From: Ochotona curzoniae
Taxonomy: Eukaryota > Chordata > Mammalia > Lagomorpha > Ochotonidae
Reading direction: 5' to 3'
Assembly (NCBI RefSeq): GCF_017591425.1
Contig: NW_024467106.1
Coordinates: forward strand, 21,752,501-21,816,500
Length of the DNA stretch: 64,000 nucleotides
Below, one piece after another: positions 14,736 through 24,659 of the stretch (its first letter is position 1; the number at the start of each line of letters is the position of its first letter). Position numbers and translations under genes: made by a program. The notes under the pieces were generated by a model that saw only the letters and a program-made list of their open reading frames with translations, had not been told where the DNA came from and ran no database searches.

Positions 14736-14998
14736 GCATTTGGCAGAGTCATCAAGATGTGGCTTGGGATGCCCATATACCTTATTCAAGTGCCTGGGTT
14801 TGTGTCCTTTACATGGTTTTAGACCCCACTTCCTGCTAACTAACATCTTGATTGCATTGTTGGCTCCTGTGATCTACCAGGCCAGCCACAGCTGTGAGGA
14901 GCATCTGGGGAGTGAACCAGTGAGTACATGGATGGTCTGAAAACTCTCTCTCACTCTTGTTCTATCTTTCCAATAAATACCTAAGACTTTTTTTTAAA
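14736..14998 (+). mobile_element. Old CSINE copy
   Basis: Second degenerate plus-strand SINE in tandem with the previous one. It ends CTTTCCAATAAATACC plus a T/A-rich tail. Confidence 0.6.
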
Positions 14999-16370
14999 TG
15001 TAAAACAGTGATGCTGCCTTTCCTGGAGTTGTCTTTTTTTCTCTTTTTTCTGCAGCAGAAAGGTCTTTCAGCTACTCAGATAAACTTACTTTGAATCAAA
15101 AGGCAACACTGCTAATCCATTCAGTGTTCTATTCACTGAGGGCTTTGCTTGAGCACTCTCCTGATGGTTTTAGAGAGATAAACCTTCCAGTCACCAGGCT
15201 CAATTGAGTAACTGTGAAAACAATTGGCTGTGGATGACAAGGGTGAAGTTTTTGAGATGAATGGAGGGCCGCATATCTAGCCAATGTGAAAATGAATGGA
15301 ACATTTGAAGTGAACTGATAACGAGTTGTTTGGGTTTTATTCCCGTAAGAAACTCTCTCCTTCCCTCCCCCAGACCTCCCTTGAGTAGAGTCACAACCTA
15401 CTCTGCTGGTTCCCTGCCTGAAAGGCCTTGACCTTTCGTCCTAGCCACGCGAAAGGTCTGAGACATGTGTAGCTCTAAGCTGTGTCCTCCTGAAGGCTAA
15501 CTTTCGCTCTGTCAGCAAGAGACAGCCTCTCAGCCAAAGGGCTGCTTTGGCCAGCTTGCTTCTTCCTTCCCAAACAGAACCAAGCTCCTATATAAAATTC
15601 ATACATTCTTGGCAGGAAAGAAATCCTCCCGTTAGAAGAACAGATGTTCTGAGAGTAACTTTTGCCATCATACTCTGTTCCTAATATCACCGTTCTAAAG
15701 TGTGTGGGGATGGTAACTTTTTTGTTTGTTTGTTTGTTTGTTTTAATAAATGTCAACATGTTCTGGGCAATAATTCCATCACCATCCGTGGCATCCACAT
15801 CACCTCTCCCCTTAAATCTTTGCGGAGAGTGGTTGGAAATTGGAATGATATTAAAAAGTGAAAGTAGAAAATCAAGAAGTATGTTGATTAACAACCTAAT
15901 GCTGAAAGTGAGACCATGTCTTCCTCCCAGTTGCAAATTTCAGAAATATTCTTCGCTCTTTGAGGTCTTAGAACTGGGAATGGTGGACAGACTTCTAACA
16001 AGGTAATTACAACCAATTAACATTCAGGGCTCATTGCTGCTATCGGAACTCCAGGAGTGACAGAGGCTTCCATAAAATCCTCTGCTTTGGGGGGGGGGGG
16101 GTGCCCAAACTCACTAGGCCACTGTGCTATTTTTCACTGTCCCATTGACACCTTATTAAACTGCCCACCTTATGCCTGGGTCCCGCGAAAACAGGGAGGG
16201 TCAAGGCCAGTGGGTACAGCTCACGCAGCCTAAGAGAAACCACAGAAAGTGTGTGGCGCCTGACTGGGTTGGAACTGGGTACAGAGGTCCCACATTACAG
16301 TGGCGTCTGCAGGGACTACAGCTCCTGCTGTGCTGTAGCCGGACCCAGCACACGTCCACCTGCTTTGAAC
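14999..16370. other. Unique non-coding sequence with patch-donor segment
   Basis: No gene. Contains a (TTTG)n run at 15719-15743 and a G run at 16089-16101. The 46-nt segment 15951-15996 recurs inside an insertion at 17.7 kb (see that entry). Confidence 0.5.
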
Positions 16371-16960
16371 TTCAAAGTCACAGTCAGGTGAGCGACCGGA
16401 GAGAGGGGTGGGGATCCGCAGCGCCCGAGCCGCGAAAGTGAAGCCTCCGGACGCGGTGCGGCATTCAAACTTGCACCCGAAGGCCTCCCGGAGTCCCGGC
16501 TCTCTAGAGGATTCCCTGGATCCCGCTGAGTACCAGCCAAACGTGCCCACGTCCTCTGATCCTCAGTAAGACCCAGAGCCAGAACCCCTACCCCAACCCG
16601 TCTTCCCCTCACCCCCCAGCCTGTCCAGGCTCTGCAACTCTCGGTGCCCAAGTGGAGGTGTGAATGGGATCTGCACCGTTGGGCGCGGTGCGCGCAGCAT
16701 CCCACCCACCTATACAGTGGTCCCTGTTAGTACCCCCAGCCTCCGAGAGGGTGTTCCATTGGGTCCAAGATCGTGCACCTTCCCGGAGAACCCTTTGGCA
16801 GTGGGGCACAGAGCAGCGCGGGAGGGCGCGGCCAGCCCTCGGCGCCCGGAGCTGGAGGCGGGCGCAGTGCCGCACGGTCTGCAGCGACCCCCGCCGGACA
16901 GCCCGGCGCCACGTTGACTGCAGGCGGGAACCGGGCATGCCTCTGCTTGCTCTGGTTAGC
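16371..16960. promoter_or_regulatory. Orphan GC/CpG-rich island
   Basis: A local GC- and CpG-rich block bounded by A/T-rich DNA, with clusters around 16390-16500 and 16795-16930. It has no recognisable exon or repeat. Candidate promoter of an unannotated non-coding RNA or an enhancer; function is inferred from composition only. Confidence 0.45.
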
Positions 16961-17290
16961 AAACTTCACTTCTGATGGAGGTGACCGCTCCTCTAGTTCT
17001 GCTGGCTGATTCTGGGCTGTTGGGAATCTCTGGAATAATAGGGTACTATTATTTTATTTTGACTAATAGGATACTATTCCAGACAAGATCACTATGATAA
17101 GCGAGAGCGCGCACTAACCCTGCTACGTGAGTAATAGTAAAAGGCATGTATTAGTGTTACTACTAGCTGGCAGGGATTTGGATGGGACATTCCAGGAGGT
17201 TTCTGTGTGAGCGGGGTCGGGGTGGGTAATGGGAGGAGAACGAAGAGGGGATGTAGTCTTCCTTTCCATCGAGGAACTCAAGCATCCAGC
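16961..17290. other. Unique non-coding sequence
   Basis: Contains a short imperfect duplication of an AATAGGRTACTATT motif at about 17037-17077. No gene is seen. Confidence 0.5.
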
Positions 17291-17334
17291 TAGAATCCAA
17301 CCTTTCTTTTTTCTTCTTTTAAAAAAGATTTATT

Positions 17335-17658
17335 GGGCCCGGCGCGGTGGCGCAAGTGGTTAAAGGTCCTCGCCTTGCACGCCCGGGATCCCATATGGGC
17401 GCCGGTTCTAATCCCGGCAGCCCCGCTTCCCTTCCAGCTCCCTGCCTGTGGCCTGGGAAAGCAGTCGAGGACGGCCCAACGCTTTGGGAACCTGCACCCG
17501 TGTGGGAGACCCGGAAGAGGCTCCTGGCTTCGGATCGGCATAGTATCGGCCCGTTGCGCTCACTTGGGGAGTGAATCATCGGACGGAAGATCTTCCTCTC
17601 TGTCTCTCCTCTCTGTATATCCGCCTTTCCAATGAAAAAATAATAAAAATAAATCTTT
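17335..17658 (+). mobile_element. Young CSINE, subtype A
   Basis: Near-intact copy starting GGGCCCGGCGCGGTGGCGCA, with B-box-like GGTTCTAATCC and tail AATAAAAATAAATC. TSD is AAAAAAGATTTATT at 17321-17334 and 17659-17672. It sits in the A-rich tail of the older SINE. Diagnostic changes are GTTAAAGG and ATAGTATCGGCCCG. Confidence 0.95.
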
Positions 17659-17712
17659 AAAAAAGATTTATTTATTTTTATTGGAAAGTCAGATATGTAG
17701 AGAGGAGGAGAG

Positions 17713-17817
17713 CCTTCGCTCTTTGAGGTCTTGGAACCTGGAATGGTATACAGACTTCTGTACAAATGTGGCAGATGGTGTGGTGGTGTGATAAGATTGG
17801 AAAGATCTGTCCGGAGT
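17713..17817 (+). repeat. Chimeric templated insertion in a SINE
   Basis: 105 nt interrupts the SINE, flanked by GGAGGAGAG at 17704-17712 and 17818-17826. Its first part (17714-17759) matches 15951-15996 with few differences, including an exact 19-nt CTTCGCTCTTTGAGGTCTT. Its second part (from about 17764) matches from about 19611 (exact AAATGTGGCAGATGGTGTG). Both donors are on the plus strand in the same order. Confidence 0.75.
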
Positions 17818-18109
17818 GGAGGAGAGACAGAGAGGAAGATCTTCGCTTCGCTGATTCACTCCCTAAGTGGCCGCAACGACTGGAGTTGAGCTGGTCTGAA
17901 GCCAGGAGCTTCTTCCCAGTCTCCCACGCAGGTGCAGGGTCTCAAGGCTTTGGGCCATCCTCGACTGCTTTCCCAAGGCCACAAAGAGGGAGCTGGATGG
18001 GAAGTGGGGCTGTCGGGATTAGAACCAGAGCCCATATAGGATCCTGGCACGTGCAAAGCGAGAACTTTAGCCACTAGGCTACCATGCCAGGCCCAGAATC
18101 TAATCTTTC

Positions 18110-18338
18110 TGTGCTTGTAATTCCTCCAATGGCTGTGGACTTCAGTTGTGCCACTCAGTTGGCGCTCATATCCTTGTTGCAGTCATTCCCCCTACATGAC
18201 AAGAAATGCAGAGTTCTTGGAAGCAGCCACCAGGCAGGTCCAGAACATCTGTACCTGTAGGATGCAATAGGTGCAGTACAAGGCCTTTGTCCCTCCCTAC
18301 ACGTGCCCCAGGGTGCTCTCCTTCTTCTCCCTCTCGTT
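18110..18338. other. Unique spacer
   Basis: Short stretch between two SINEs with no recognisable feature. Confidence 0.5.
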
Positions 18339-18690
18339 CTAAAATTTGCTTATTTGTTTGAAAGACAAAACTAGAGATATATAGAGAGATCTTCCACCTA
18401 TTCGTGAGAGAGAGAGAGGGAATCTTCTACCTACTGATTTACTCCCCAAATGGCTGCAAAAGGGCAGAACCTGGCAAGGCTGAAATTAGGAGCCTAGGGC
18501 TCCATCCGGGTGTCCTGTGTGAATGACAGGGGCTGAAACACTTAGCTGTCTTCCATTACTTTCTCAGGGGCATGATCAGGAGCTGGATTGGAAGTGGAAC
18601 AATTGTATCTTGATCTGGTACCCAAGGGGCAGGATGGGTGTCAGTGTCTCAGATAGCGGCTTAGCCTCCTACACCTTGACACCAGCCCCA
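18339..18690 (-). mobile_element. Old CSINE copy
   Basis: Degenerate reverse SINE of an older, rabbit-like type (TTATTTGTTTGAAAGAC tail side, GGAGCTGGATTGGAAGTGGA body, ACACCTTGACACCAGCCCC head). A (GA)n run lies at 18404-18419. Confidence 0.75.
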
Positions 18691-18859
18691 TCTCTTTTTA
18701 ACAACATGTAGCAGGTGCTCTGGGCAGGCCTGGCTTGCCTAAAGCAGTCAGCAGAGCTTGGGTACCTCTGGCAGCCTTACCTGTGAGTCTGTAGCTTGGG
18801 CTGTAGCCTGTGACTGCGGGGGGTGCTGCTTCTGGAATCTTCTCCCCTAGATGTCTTTC

Positions 18860-19186
18860 TTTTTTAAAGATTTGTTTCATTTTTATTGGAAAGGCAGATT
18901 TACAGAGAGGAGATACATACAGAAAAAAAATTTTTCGTCTGCGGGTTCACTCCCCAAATAGCTGCACCGGCTGGAATCGAGCTGATCCGAAGCCAGGAAC
19001 CAGGAACTTCTGGGTCTCCCATATGGGTGCAGGGTCCCAAGGCTTTGGGCCATCCTCAGCTGCTTTCCCAGGCCATAGCAGGGAGCTGGATGGGAAGTGG
19101 AGCAGCTGGGACAAAAACTGACATTCATATGGGATCCTGGTGCGTGCAAGGTGAGAATTTAGCCACTGAGCTGTATCACTGGACCC
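18860..19186 (-). mobile_element. CSINE copy with TSD
   Basis: Reverse SINE with tail TTTTAAAGATTTG, flanked by TAGATGTCTTTC (18848-18859) and TAGATCCCTTTC (19187-19198). Confidence 0.9.
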
Positions 19187-19198
19187 TAGATCCCTTTC

Positions 19199-20284
19199 AA
19201 AACCCAAAGCAGCTGCCCCTGTACTTGTGCTTTGGATCAGATGGAGATTTCCGCTTCTCAGCATTCTGTACCAGATAGACATAGTGTAGCAGACAGTTCT
19301 GGAATTTTCCCTGTCTTCAGCTCTGCCAAATGTCATGTCCTGGGACTTGCCACTGCCACCTATTGTCTGAAGGTTAGCACTTGACAGAGAGGTAGCGTGC
19401 TGGGTCACTCAGTATTGGCCCCTCAGAATCCTATTCTGTGATGCTCATTTCCAAAATTTTTGCAGATAAAAATCAAAGGGGAAATCCCCTCTTGTATTGT
19501 GATTATGGCTTTGGGAGGGATAGCCCCTTGTAGATGAGCCTCAGCGGCCAGAGGGTATGTATTCTGAATTGTACAAATATTTGTGTGACACCATTTCCTG
19601 CCAGCAGTCCAAATGTGGCAGATGGTGTGACTGTGTGACAAGGCATAGAAGCTTCAGCATCCCACCCCTGTGACTTCTCTATGACAATCTCATATTGGAG
19701 AAACAGAAAGTAGCAACAGAAACAGAAGCCAAACTAATGTCTGACATTTATATGTATGGCCTTTGGAACTAAGGGGGAATGGTGTACTTTGTATCCATTT
19801 AGTGATCAGTAAAGCTCCTTTCCCAAACGAACCTTGAAGAAGCGAGGTCATTTTCGGGCATAGCTCTCCAGTACACAGCACACAGCTGGCTCTCAATCCT
19901 GCCAGGTTCTACTCGGCTAGATAAGGTTCCATTCTCCTAGATGGTGATGTGGAATTCTTCTCTAGGCCTGGGAGAAAACGTTCCTGGAGACTCTTTAGAG
20001 ATGATAGGACACAGATTTGATTAACACACAGCACTGGCCAAATTAGAGAGCTTTCCCGTATTATGACAAGGTGGGAGACAGCTGCCACTCCACCCAAGGT
20101 ATTCATTGTAGGGCCATTTGCTTAAAAGTTGCCCTAGTGGCTTGGAGGCAGGGCCTCTTGCTCTCTGACTCACAGGAAGCAAAAATAAATCACTATCAGG
20201 TGATGACCATGCTTAAAAATGAGGTTTGTCACCCCTGGCACAGAGCAGCCAACTGCACTCTACAAGTGGGTAAGTTAGTCTGTC
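19199..20284. other. Unique non-coding sequence with second patch-donor
   Basis: No gene. Positions about 19611-19645 match the second half of the 17.7-kb insertion. Confidence 0.5.
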
Positions 20285-20300
20285 GAAAATGTAACGTTTT

Positions 20301-20489
20301 GGGGAAGCAGTCAAGGGCAGCCCAAAGCCTTGGCATTCTGCACCCGCATAGAAGAGGATCCGGGCTCCTGGCTTTGGATCGGCTCAGCTCCAGCCATTGC
20401 GGCCACTTGGGGAGTGAATCAGCAAACGAAAGATCTTTGTCTCTCTTCCTTTCCCTATATATTTCCAATATAAATACTCTTAAAAAAAA
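20301..20489 (+). mobile_element. 5'-truncated CSINE with TSD
   Basis: Starts mid-element (GGGGAAGCAGTCAAGGGCAG). TSD is GAAAATGTAACGTTTT (20285-20300) and GAAAATGTAAACTTTT (20490-20505). Classic 5' truncation during target-primed reverse transcription. Confidence 0.9.
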
Positions 20490-20505
20490 GAAAATGTAAA
20501 CTTTT

Positions 20506-21117
20506 CTTTGGGTCATACACACTTTGTACTTATTATCTGTTTGCCAAGTAGCTGGTCTAATGATGGCTTACTCATTTCTGTGCTTGTAAACTCGCAAAGG
20601 GCCAGAGTGTATATTCTGCTGTCCAGCGGCTCACAATTGAACCTAAATGCGTACAATGGTCCCCCATCTGTGGTGTGGGGACAGTCACCATACCTACTCC
20701 ATGAGTGCGTGGGTGACCAGGTCACAGAAAGCACTCATGAGAAGTAGTTGCTAAGAGCCTGATTCCAAACAGGCTGACAATAGGCGGGGATTGCAAAAGC
20801 CTCATTTTTCGGTGAGTACAGTCTCTGAGAAGGGAGAGCTTTGCTGGTTCACAACGTAGCCAGGATTCAAATTCAGGTCTGGTCTTACGTGAGAGTCAGG
20901 GAGTTTGAGTCGCCGTGCAATTGCTCTTCTGAAACCCTGGAACCCAGTGCTGCCTCCTCATAACCTTCCCTTTCAGCTTACGGTCTCTGCCAAGGCTGCC
21001 TAGGGAGATATCAGGCATAGTAGATTCCAGAGGGTGTTGAACGGATTCTCAGTTCTCTACTCTATTTCAGTTTTCTACAGGGTTCTAGAAGAGACGCATG
21101 GGGATGCATATGGAGCG
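20506..21117. other. Unique non-coding sequence, possible MIR remnant
   Basis: About 20790-20890 weakly resembles a reverse MIR (CCAGGATTCAAATTCAGGTC). Otherwise nothing is recognised. Confidence 0.4.
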
Positions 21118-21413
21118 TAACAGGTAGGATGCCCCCGGGATGCTTGCCCCACTTGCCAGTGTCTGGGTTCGAGGCACAGCTCTGCCTCCCATGTCGGTTT
21201 CCTGCTAATGGACACTCTGGGCAGTAGCAGGTGATGGCTCAGTGACATAGGTTCTTGCCAGCCACATGAGAGCTGGATTACATTCGAGACTTCTGACTTT
21301 AGCCTGGCCCGGCCCTTGCTGTTGGAAGGTTTGGGGAAGTAAACCAGCAAATGAGAAATGTCTATTTTTATGTGTGTGTGTGTGTCTCTCTCTCTCTCAA
21401 AAAAAAAAAAAAA
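21118..21413 (+). mobile_element. Old CSINE copy
   Basis: Degenerate plus-strand SINE. Its 3' end has become a (TG)n(TC)n microsatellite (21371-21398) followed by an A15 tract. Confidence 0.7.
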
Positions 21414-21534
21414 GCTATGCATTAAGAAAATTAGAAAAGAAATGTGGCTTTTAGGCTCTGTATTTATTCTGGAAGATAACATGGGGTGATCTCAGACTTG
21501 ACTGTTGTGTGTGCTAGCAACCTGTAATAGCCGG

Positions 21535-22000
21535 TGCACACACTGGTGGATGCAGCTTGCTCAGTTCTGCCTCAGCACTATATCTCACACGAGGTGACCG
21601 GTGCTGCAGCCCAGCCCAGCCAGCCTACAACGCAGCCAGTTTTCACATATACCAGTGGGTGCCATGGCCTGGTTGAGGTGACCCTCAATACCCCACCAGG
21701 CCCACCCCCAGACCCAGGTTTTGAATGTGCCAGCTTCTACTGTAGCCTAACCCGGCCTAGCCCATATCCTATCTGGCTCTCATGTACATCACAGGTGCTG
21801 CAGCCTAGCAAGCCCACATCATCCGCAGACCTGCCCCTCATATATGCTGACAGGTGCCACCATTTTGACCAGCCTAGCCTGTTTCCAGCCCTGGCTCTTG
21901 TGCTCAGCAGTGATAGGTACAGCCTAGCAGGGGAGTGCCCGTGGTTTCCCTGCCAGGCATGTTCTTAACTTTGAATCTTGTGGATGCCAGGGGTTACTGA
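21535..22000 (+). repeat. Degenerate ~60-bp tandem array
   Basis: A motif of the form AGGTGCYRCAGCC recurs at about 21545, 21599, 21657, 21724, 21792, 21851, 21914 and 21984, a period near 60 bp, with repeated CAGCCYAGCC tails. It directly abuts antisense L1 sequence. It may be old L1 promoter monomers, an LTR part or a minisatellite. Confidence 0.55.
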
Positions 22001-22077
22001 GGTCTAGTACTTTTCTTCTTTGTATATTTTTGGTGCCCTTGTTGAAAATCTGTGAACCAAATAGGTATTGATTCTTT

Positions 22078-22385
22078 TTTATTTTTTAAGATTTATTTAT
22101 TTGAAAGTAACAGTGTCCGATCTTTCATCTATTGGTTCACTTCTTAAATGGCTACTCCTTAAATTGTCCAGGGCTGGGCCATTCCAAACCCAGGAGCCAG
22201 GAACTCCATCTGGGTCTCTTCAGTGGGTGTCAGGGACCAAGGCTCTTGGACCATCATTTCTGCCTTCTCAAGCACATTAGCAGGGTTACTGATGGGAAAT
22301 GAAGCAATTAGGATTCAAACCAATATTCATATGAAATGCTGAAATCACAGCTGTGGCTTTACTGTGTGTGCCACAAGGCCCGCCC
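22078..22385 (-). mobile_element. Old CSINE in L1
   Basis: Reverse SINE with an AAGATTTATTTATTTGAAAG tail junction (rabbit-like older subfamily), ending GCCACAAGGCCCGCCCC. It lies inside the antisense L1. Confidence 0.8.
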
Positions 22386-22502
22386 CACCTAAATTCTTTT
22401 CTGAGCTCTCTTCTCTGTTCCATTGCTCTGCTTGTTTGTATGCCAACACTGTGTTGTTTTATCTATTGTAGCTTTGTAGTATCAAAAGAATTTTTTTCCT
22501 TT

Positions 22503-22829
22503 CTTCTCTCTTTGAAATATCCATTCATTTGAAAGTAAGAGTTACAGAGAGAGCAGAAAAGAGAAAGAGATCTTCCATCCCCTGAATCACTCCCCCAATG
22601 GCTACAATGTCTGGGGACGTGCCAGGCATAAGCCAGGAGTCTGGAAGACCATCCAGGTTCTCCATGTGGGTGGCAGGGGCCCAAGCATTTGGAACACCTT
22701 CCATTGCGTTCCAATACTCATCAGCAGGGAGCTAGATTAGCAGTGCAATAGCTGGGACCCACACCAGTGCTCATATGAGATGCCAGCATTACAGGGAGTG
22801 GTTTAAAATGCTGTATCACAGAGCCTACT
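22503..22829 (-). mobile_element. Old CSINE in L1
   Basis: Second reverse SINE in the same L1 (CATTTGAAAGTAAGAGTTAC ... GTATCACAGAGCC). Confidence 0.8.
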
Positions 22830-23035
22830 GTGATACCAGTATGTTTTGAAATGAGGAGGTGTGATAATCCCCAATCAAGTATCATATTGGCTTTTCTGGT
22901 TTTTGAGTGAGTTATCCATGAATTATAGCATTTTTGTGGTTGCTGTTGTTTACATTAAAAAATGCTATTGAGATTTTGATAGGAACAGTATTGATTCTAT
23001 GCATATCTTTGGCTAGAATGTCTCTTTCAATGTGT

Positions 23036-23549
23036 GGCCATGACCATGCATAGTAGGGCCAATCGAGAGAAACAGCATAGGATCTATAGTTCGATCATGG
23101 AGGCGTATGTCAGAACTGGACTTTCTAGGTTACTAAAGAGGTGCAGTGGATGGAATGCCCAGATGCACATGGGGGACATGATGGCTCATTGAGGCCTGCG
23201 AGGATATGAAGTACCATGGTAGAGGAAGAAGGGCGGAACAAATTGGACAATTCTCCCAACAAAGCTTTGACAGCAAGTATCTAGGAGAATAAAGACTCTA
23301 AGGTGGACTATGTCAGCCAGTGAGCCTTGAAAGGATTTCCCCAGCTGTGGAGCAACAAAATCAACAGCATCTCAGAACTATTGAAGCCACTTAAGCAGCA
23401 CCCTCAGATGTGTTCCACATCTGGGATCCTAGGATAGCATCGAATGACTATCCCACATCCCCAGATACTCACATGGTTAGGCTGCTGGGAGCAGCCCTCT
23501 CATCTCCCTGCTTCCTCTGGATACAGCAGGGGGCGGGGAAGGGGGAAAT
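23036..23549. other. Non-coding sequence, unassigned
   Basis: No gene. It may be part of the surrounding L1, but I could not align it with confidence. Confidence 0.4.
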
Positions 23550-23564
23550 GGAAGCAGTTGTCTT

Positions 23565-24185
23565 TTTTTTAAAAATATATATATATATATATATATATTT
23601 TATTAATTACATTGCATTATGTGACAGTTTCATAGGCTCTGGGGATCCCCCAACCCCTCCCCGTACCCTTCCCCCATGGTGGATTCCTGCACCTTGTTGC
23701 TGTATTACATTTCAAATTCAGTCAAGAGTCTTTCATTGCAAAAGTATACCAAGCATAGAGCCCGGCGCGGTGGCACAAGTGGTTAAGGTCCTCGCCTTGC
23801 ACGCCCGGGATCCCATATGGGCGCCAGTTCTATCCCAGCAGCCCCGCTTCCCTTCCAGCTCCTTGCCTGTGGCCCGGGAAAGCAGTCAAAGACGGCCCAA
23901 AGCTTTGGGACCCTGCACCCTCATGGGAGGCCTGGAAGAGGCTCCTGGCTTTGGATCGGCATAGCATCGGCCGTTGCTCACTTGGGGAGTAAATCATCGG
24001 ACGGAAGATCTTCCTCTCCCCTCTCCCCTCTAAACATAGAGTCCAGCTTCTTATTGTCCAGGTAAATTCAACAGTTTCTTGGGGAGATCATCTCTGGTCT
24101 AAAGGCAGAGCTGGCAGAATATCATCCCGATCAATTTAAAGTCACAACATAACATCAACAACAATTTACAACATTGTGGAATTAA
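23565..24185 (-). mobile_element. 5'-truncated L1 3' end with TSD
   Basis: Antisense L1 3' end. The tail is T8 plus (AT)n at 23575-23599, followed by a C-rich block (G-rich on the element strand) typical of L1 3'UTRs. It is flanked by GGAAGCAGTTGTCTT (23550-23564) and GGAAGCAGTTGCCTT (24186-24200). A truncated SINE sits inside. The family assignment rests on structure. Confidence 0.7.
23761..24031 (+). mobile_element. Tailless young CSINE, subtype B
   Basis: Head and body are nearly consensus, but the copy stops in the CTCTCCCCTC stretch and lacks the usual TATATCCGCC and A-rich tail. It is still flanked by AAGCATAGAG (23751-23760) and AAACATAGAG (24032-24041). Confidence 0.85.
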
Positions 24186-24342
24186 GGAAGCAGTTGCCTT
24201 ATCTACTCTCTTCCATACCTCAACTTTTCCCACCCTAAGCAGTGGTCCACGTGGACATTCATCCTTGTCAACTATGTAAGCATCATCAAAATAAAATAAA
24301 CTTATGAAGTAAATAAATAAAACTTGTCAAAGTCTTTGTTTT

Positions 24343-24658
24343 TAATATTTATTTTATGCTATTTGAAGGCCAGAGTTACAGAGAGATCGAAGAGAGACAG
24401 AAATCTTCCATTTGCTGGTTCATTCCACCAAATGGTGATAAAGGCCAGAGCTGGACCAGTCTGAAACTGGGAACCAGGACCTTCTTCCAACTCTCCAACA
24501 TTGGTGCAGGGTCCCAAAGACTTGAGTCATCTTTTGCTGCCTTCCCAAGTCAATGGCAGAGAGCTGGATCAGAAGTAGAGCAGCTAGGACTTGAACTGGT
24601 GCCCATATGGTATGAAGATACCACGGTAGAAGATTAGTATACTATATCATGCTGACCT
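24343..24658 (-). mobile_element. Old CSINE copy
   Basis: Reverse SINE (TTTGAAGGCCAGAGTTACAG ... ATCATGCTGACCTC), moderately diverged, inserted at the edge of antisense L1. Confidence 0.8.
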
Positions 24659-24659
24659 C

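Larger units (their letters stand above)
17307..18094 (-). mobile_element. CSINE carrying two later insertions
   Basis: Reverse-strand SINE flanked by diverged TSDs, AGAATCCAACCTTTCT (about 17293) and AGAATCTAATCTTTCT (about 18095). Its tail was hit by a young plus-strand SINE (17335-17658) and its 3' region by a 105-nt patch (17713-17817). Confidence 0.85.
22010..23035 (-). mobile_element. Antisense L1 ORF2 3' region, split by two SINEs
   Basis: The pieces 22015-22077, 22388-22500 and 22830-23035 read as reverse L1 ORF2 C-terminal sequence (TTTTTGGTGCCCTTGTTGAA, then TTGTAGCTTTGTAGTATCAA, then a region before TCTATGCATATCTTTGGC). The SINEs 22078-22385 and 22503-22829 interrupt it. No open frame survives. 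Confidence 0.7.

Noticed and set aside
15475..15936. 153-codon minus-strand frame
   Set aside because: Runs through a (CAAA)n tract, has no known domain and no start or splice context.
17335..17410. SINE heads as tRNA genes
   Set aside because: They have A- and B-box-like motifs but no cloverleaf or anticodon arm; they are tRNA-derived SINE promoters.
17333..17635. Recurring ~80-130-codon frames (e.g. containing RARDPIWAPV or GSHMGAGSNP) at many positions
   Set aside because: They are translations of the SINE body in different frames, so they recur wherever a young copy lies. They are not proteins.
21534..21968. 144-codon Pro-rich frame
   Set aside because: Lies entirely in the 60-bp degenerate tandem array; composition artefact.
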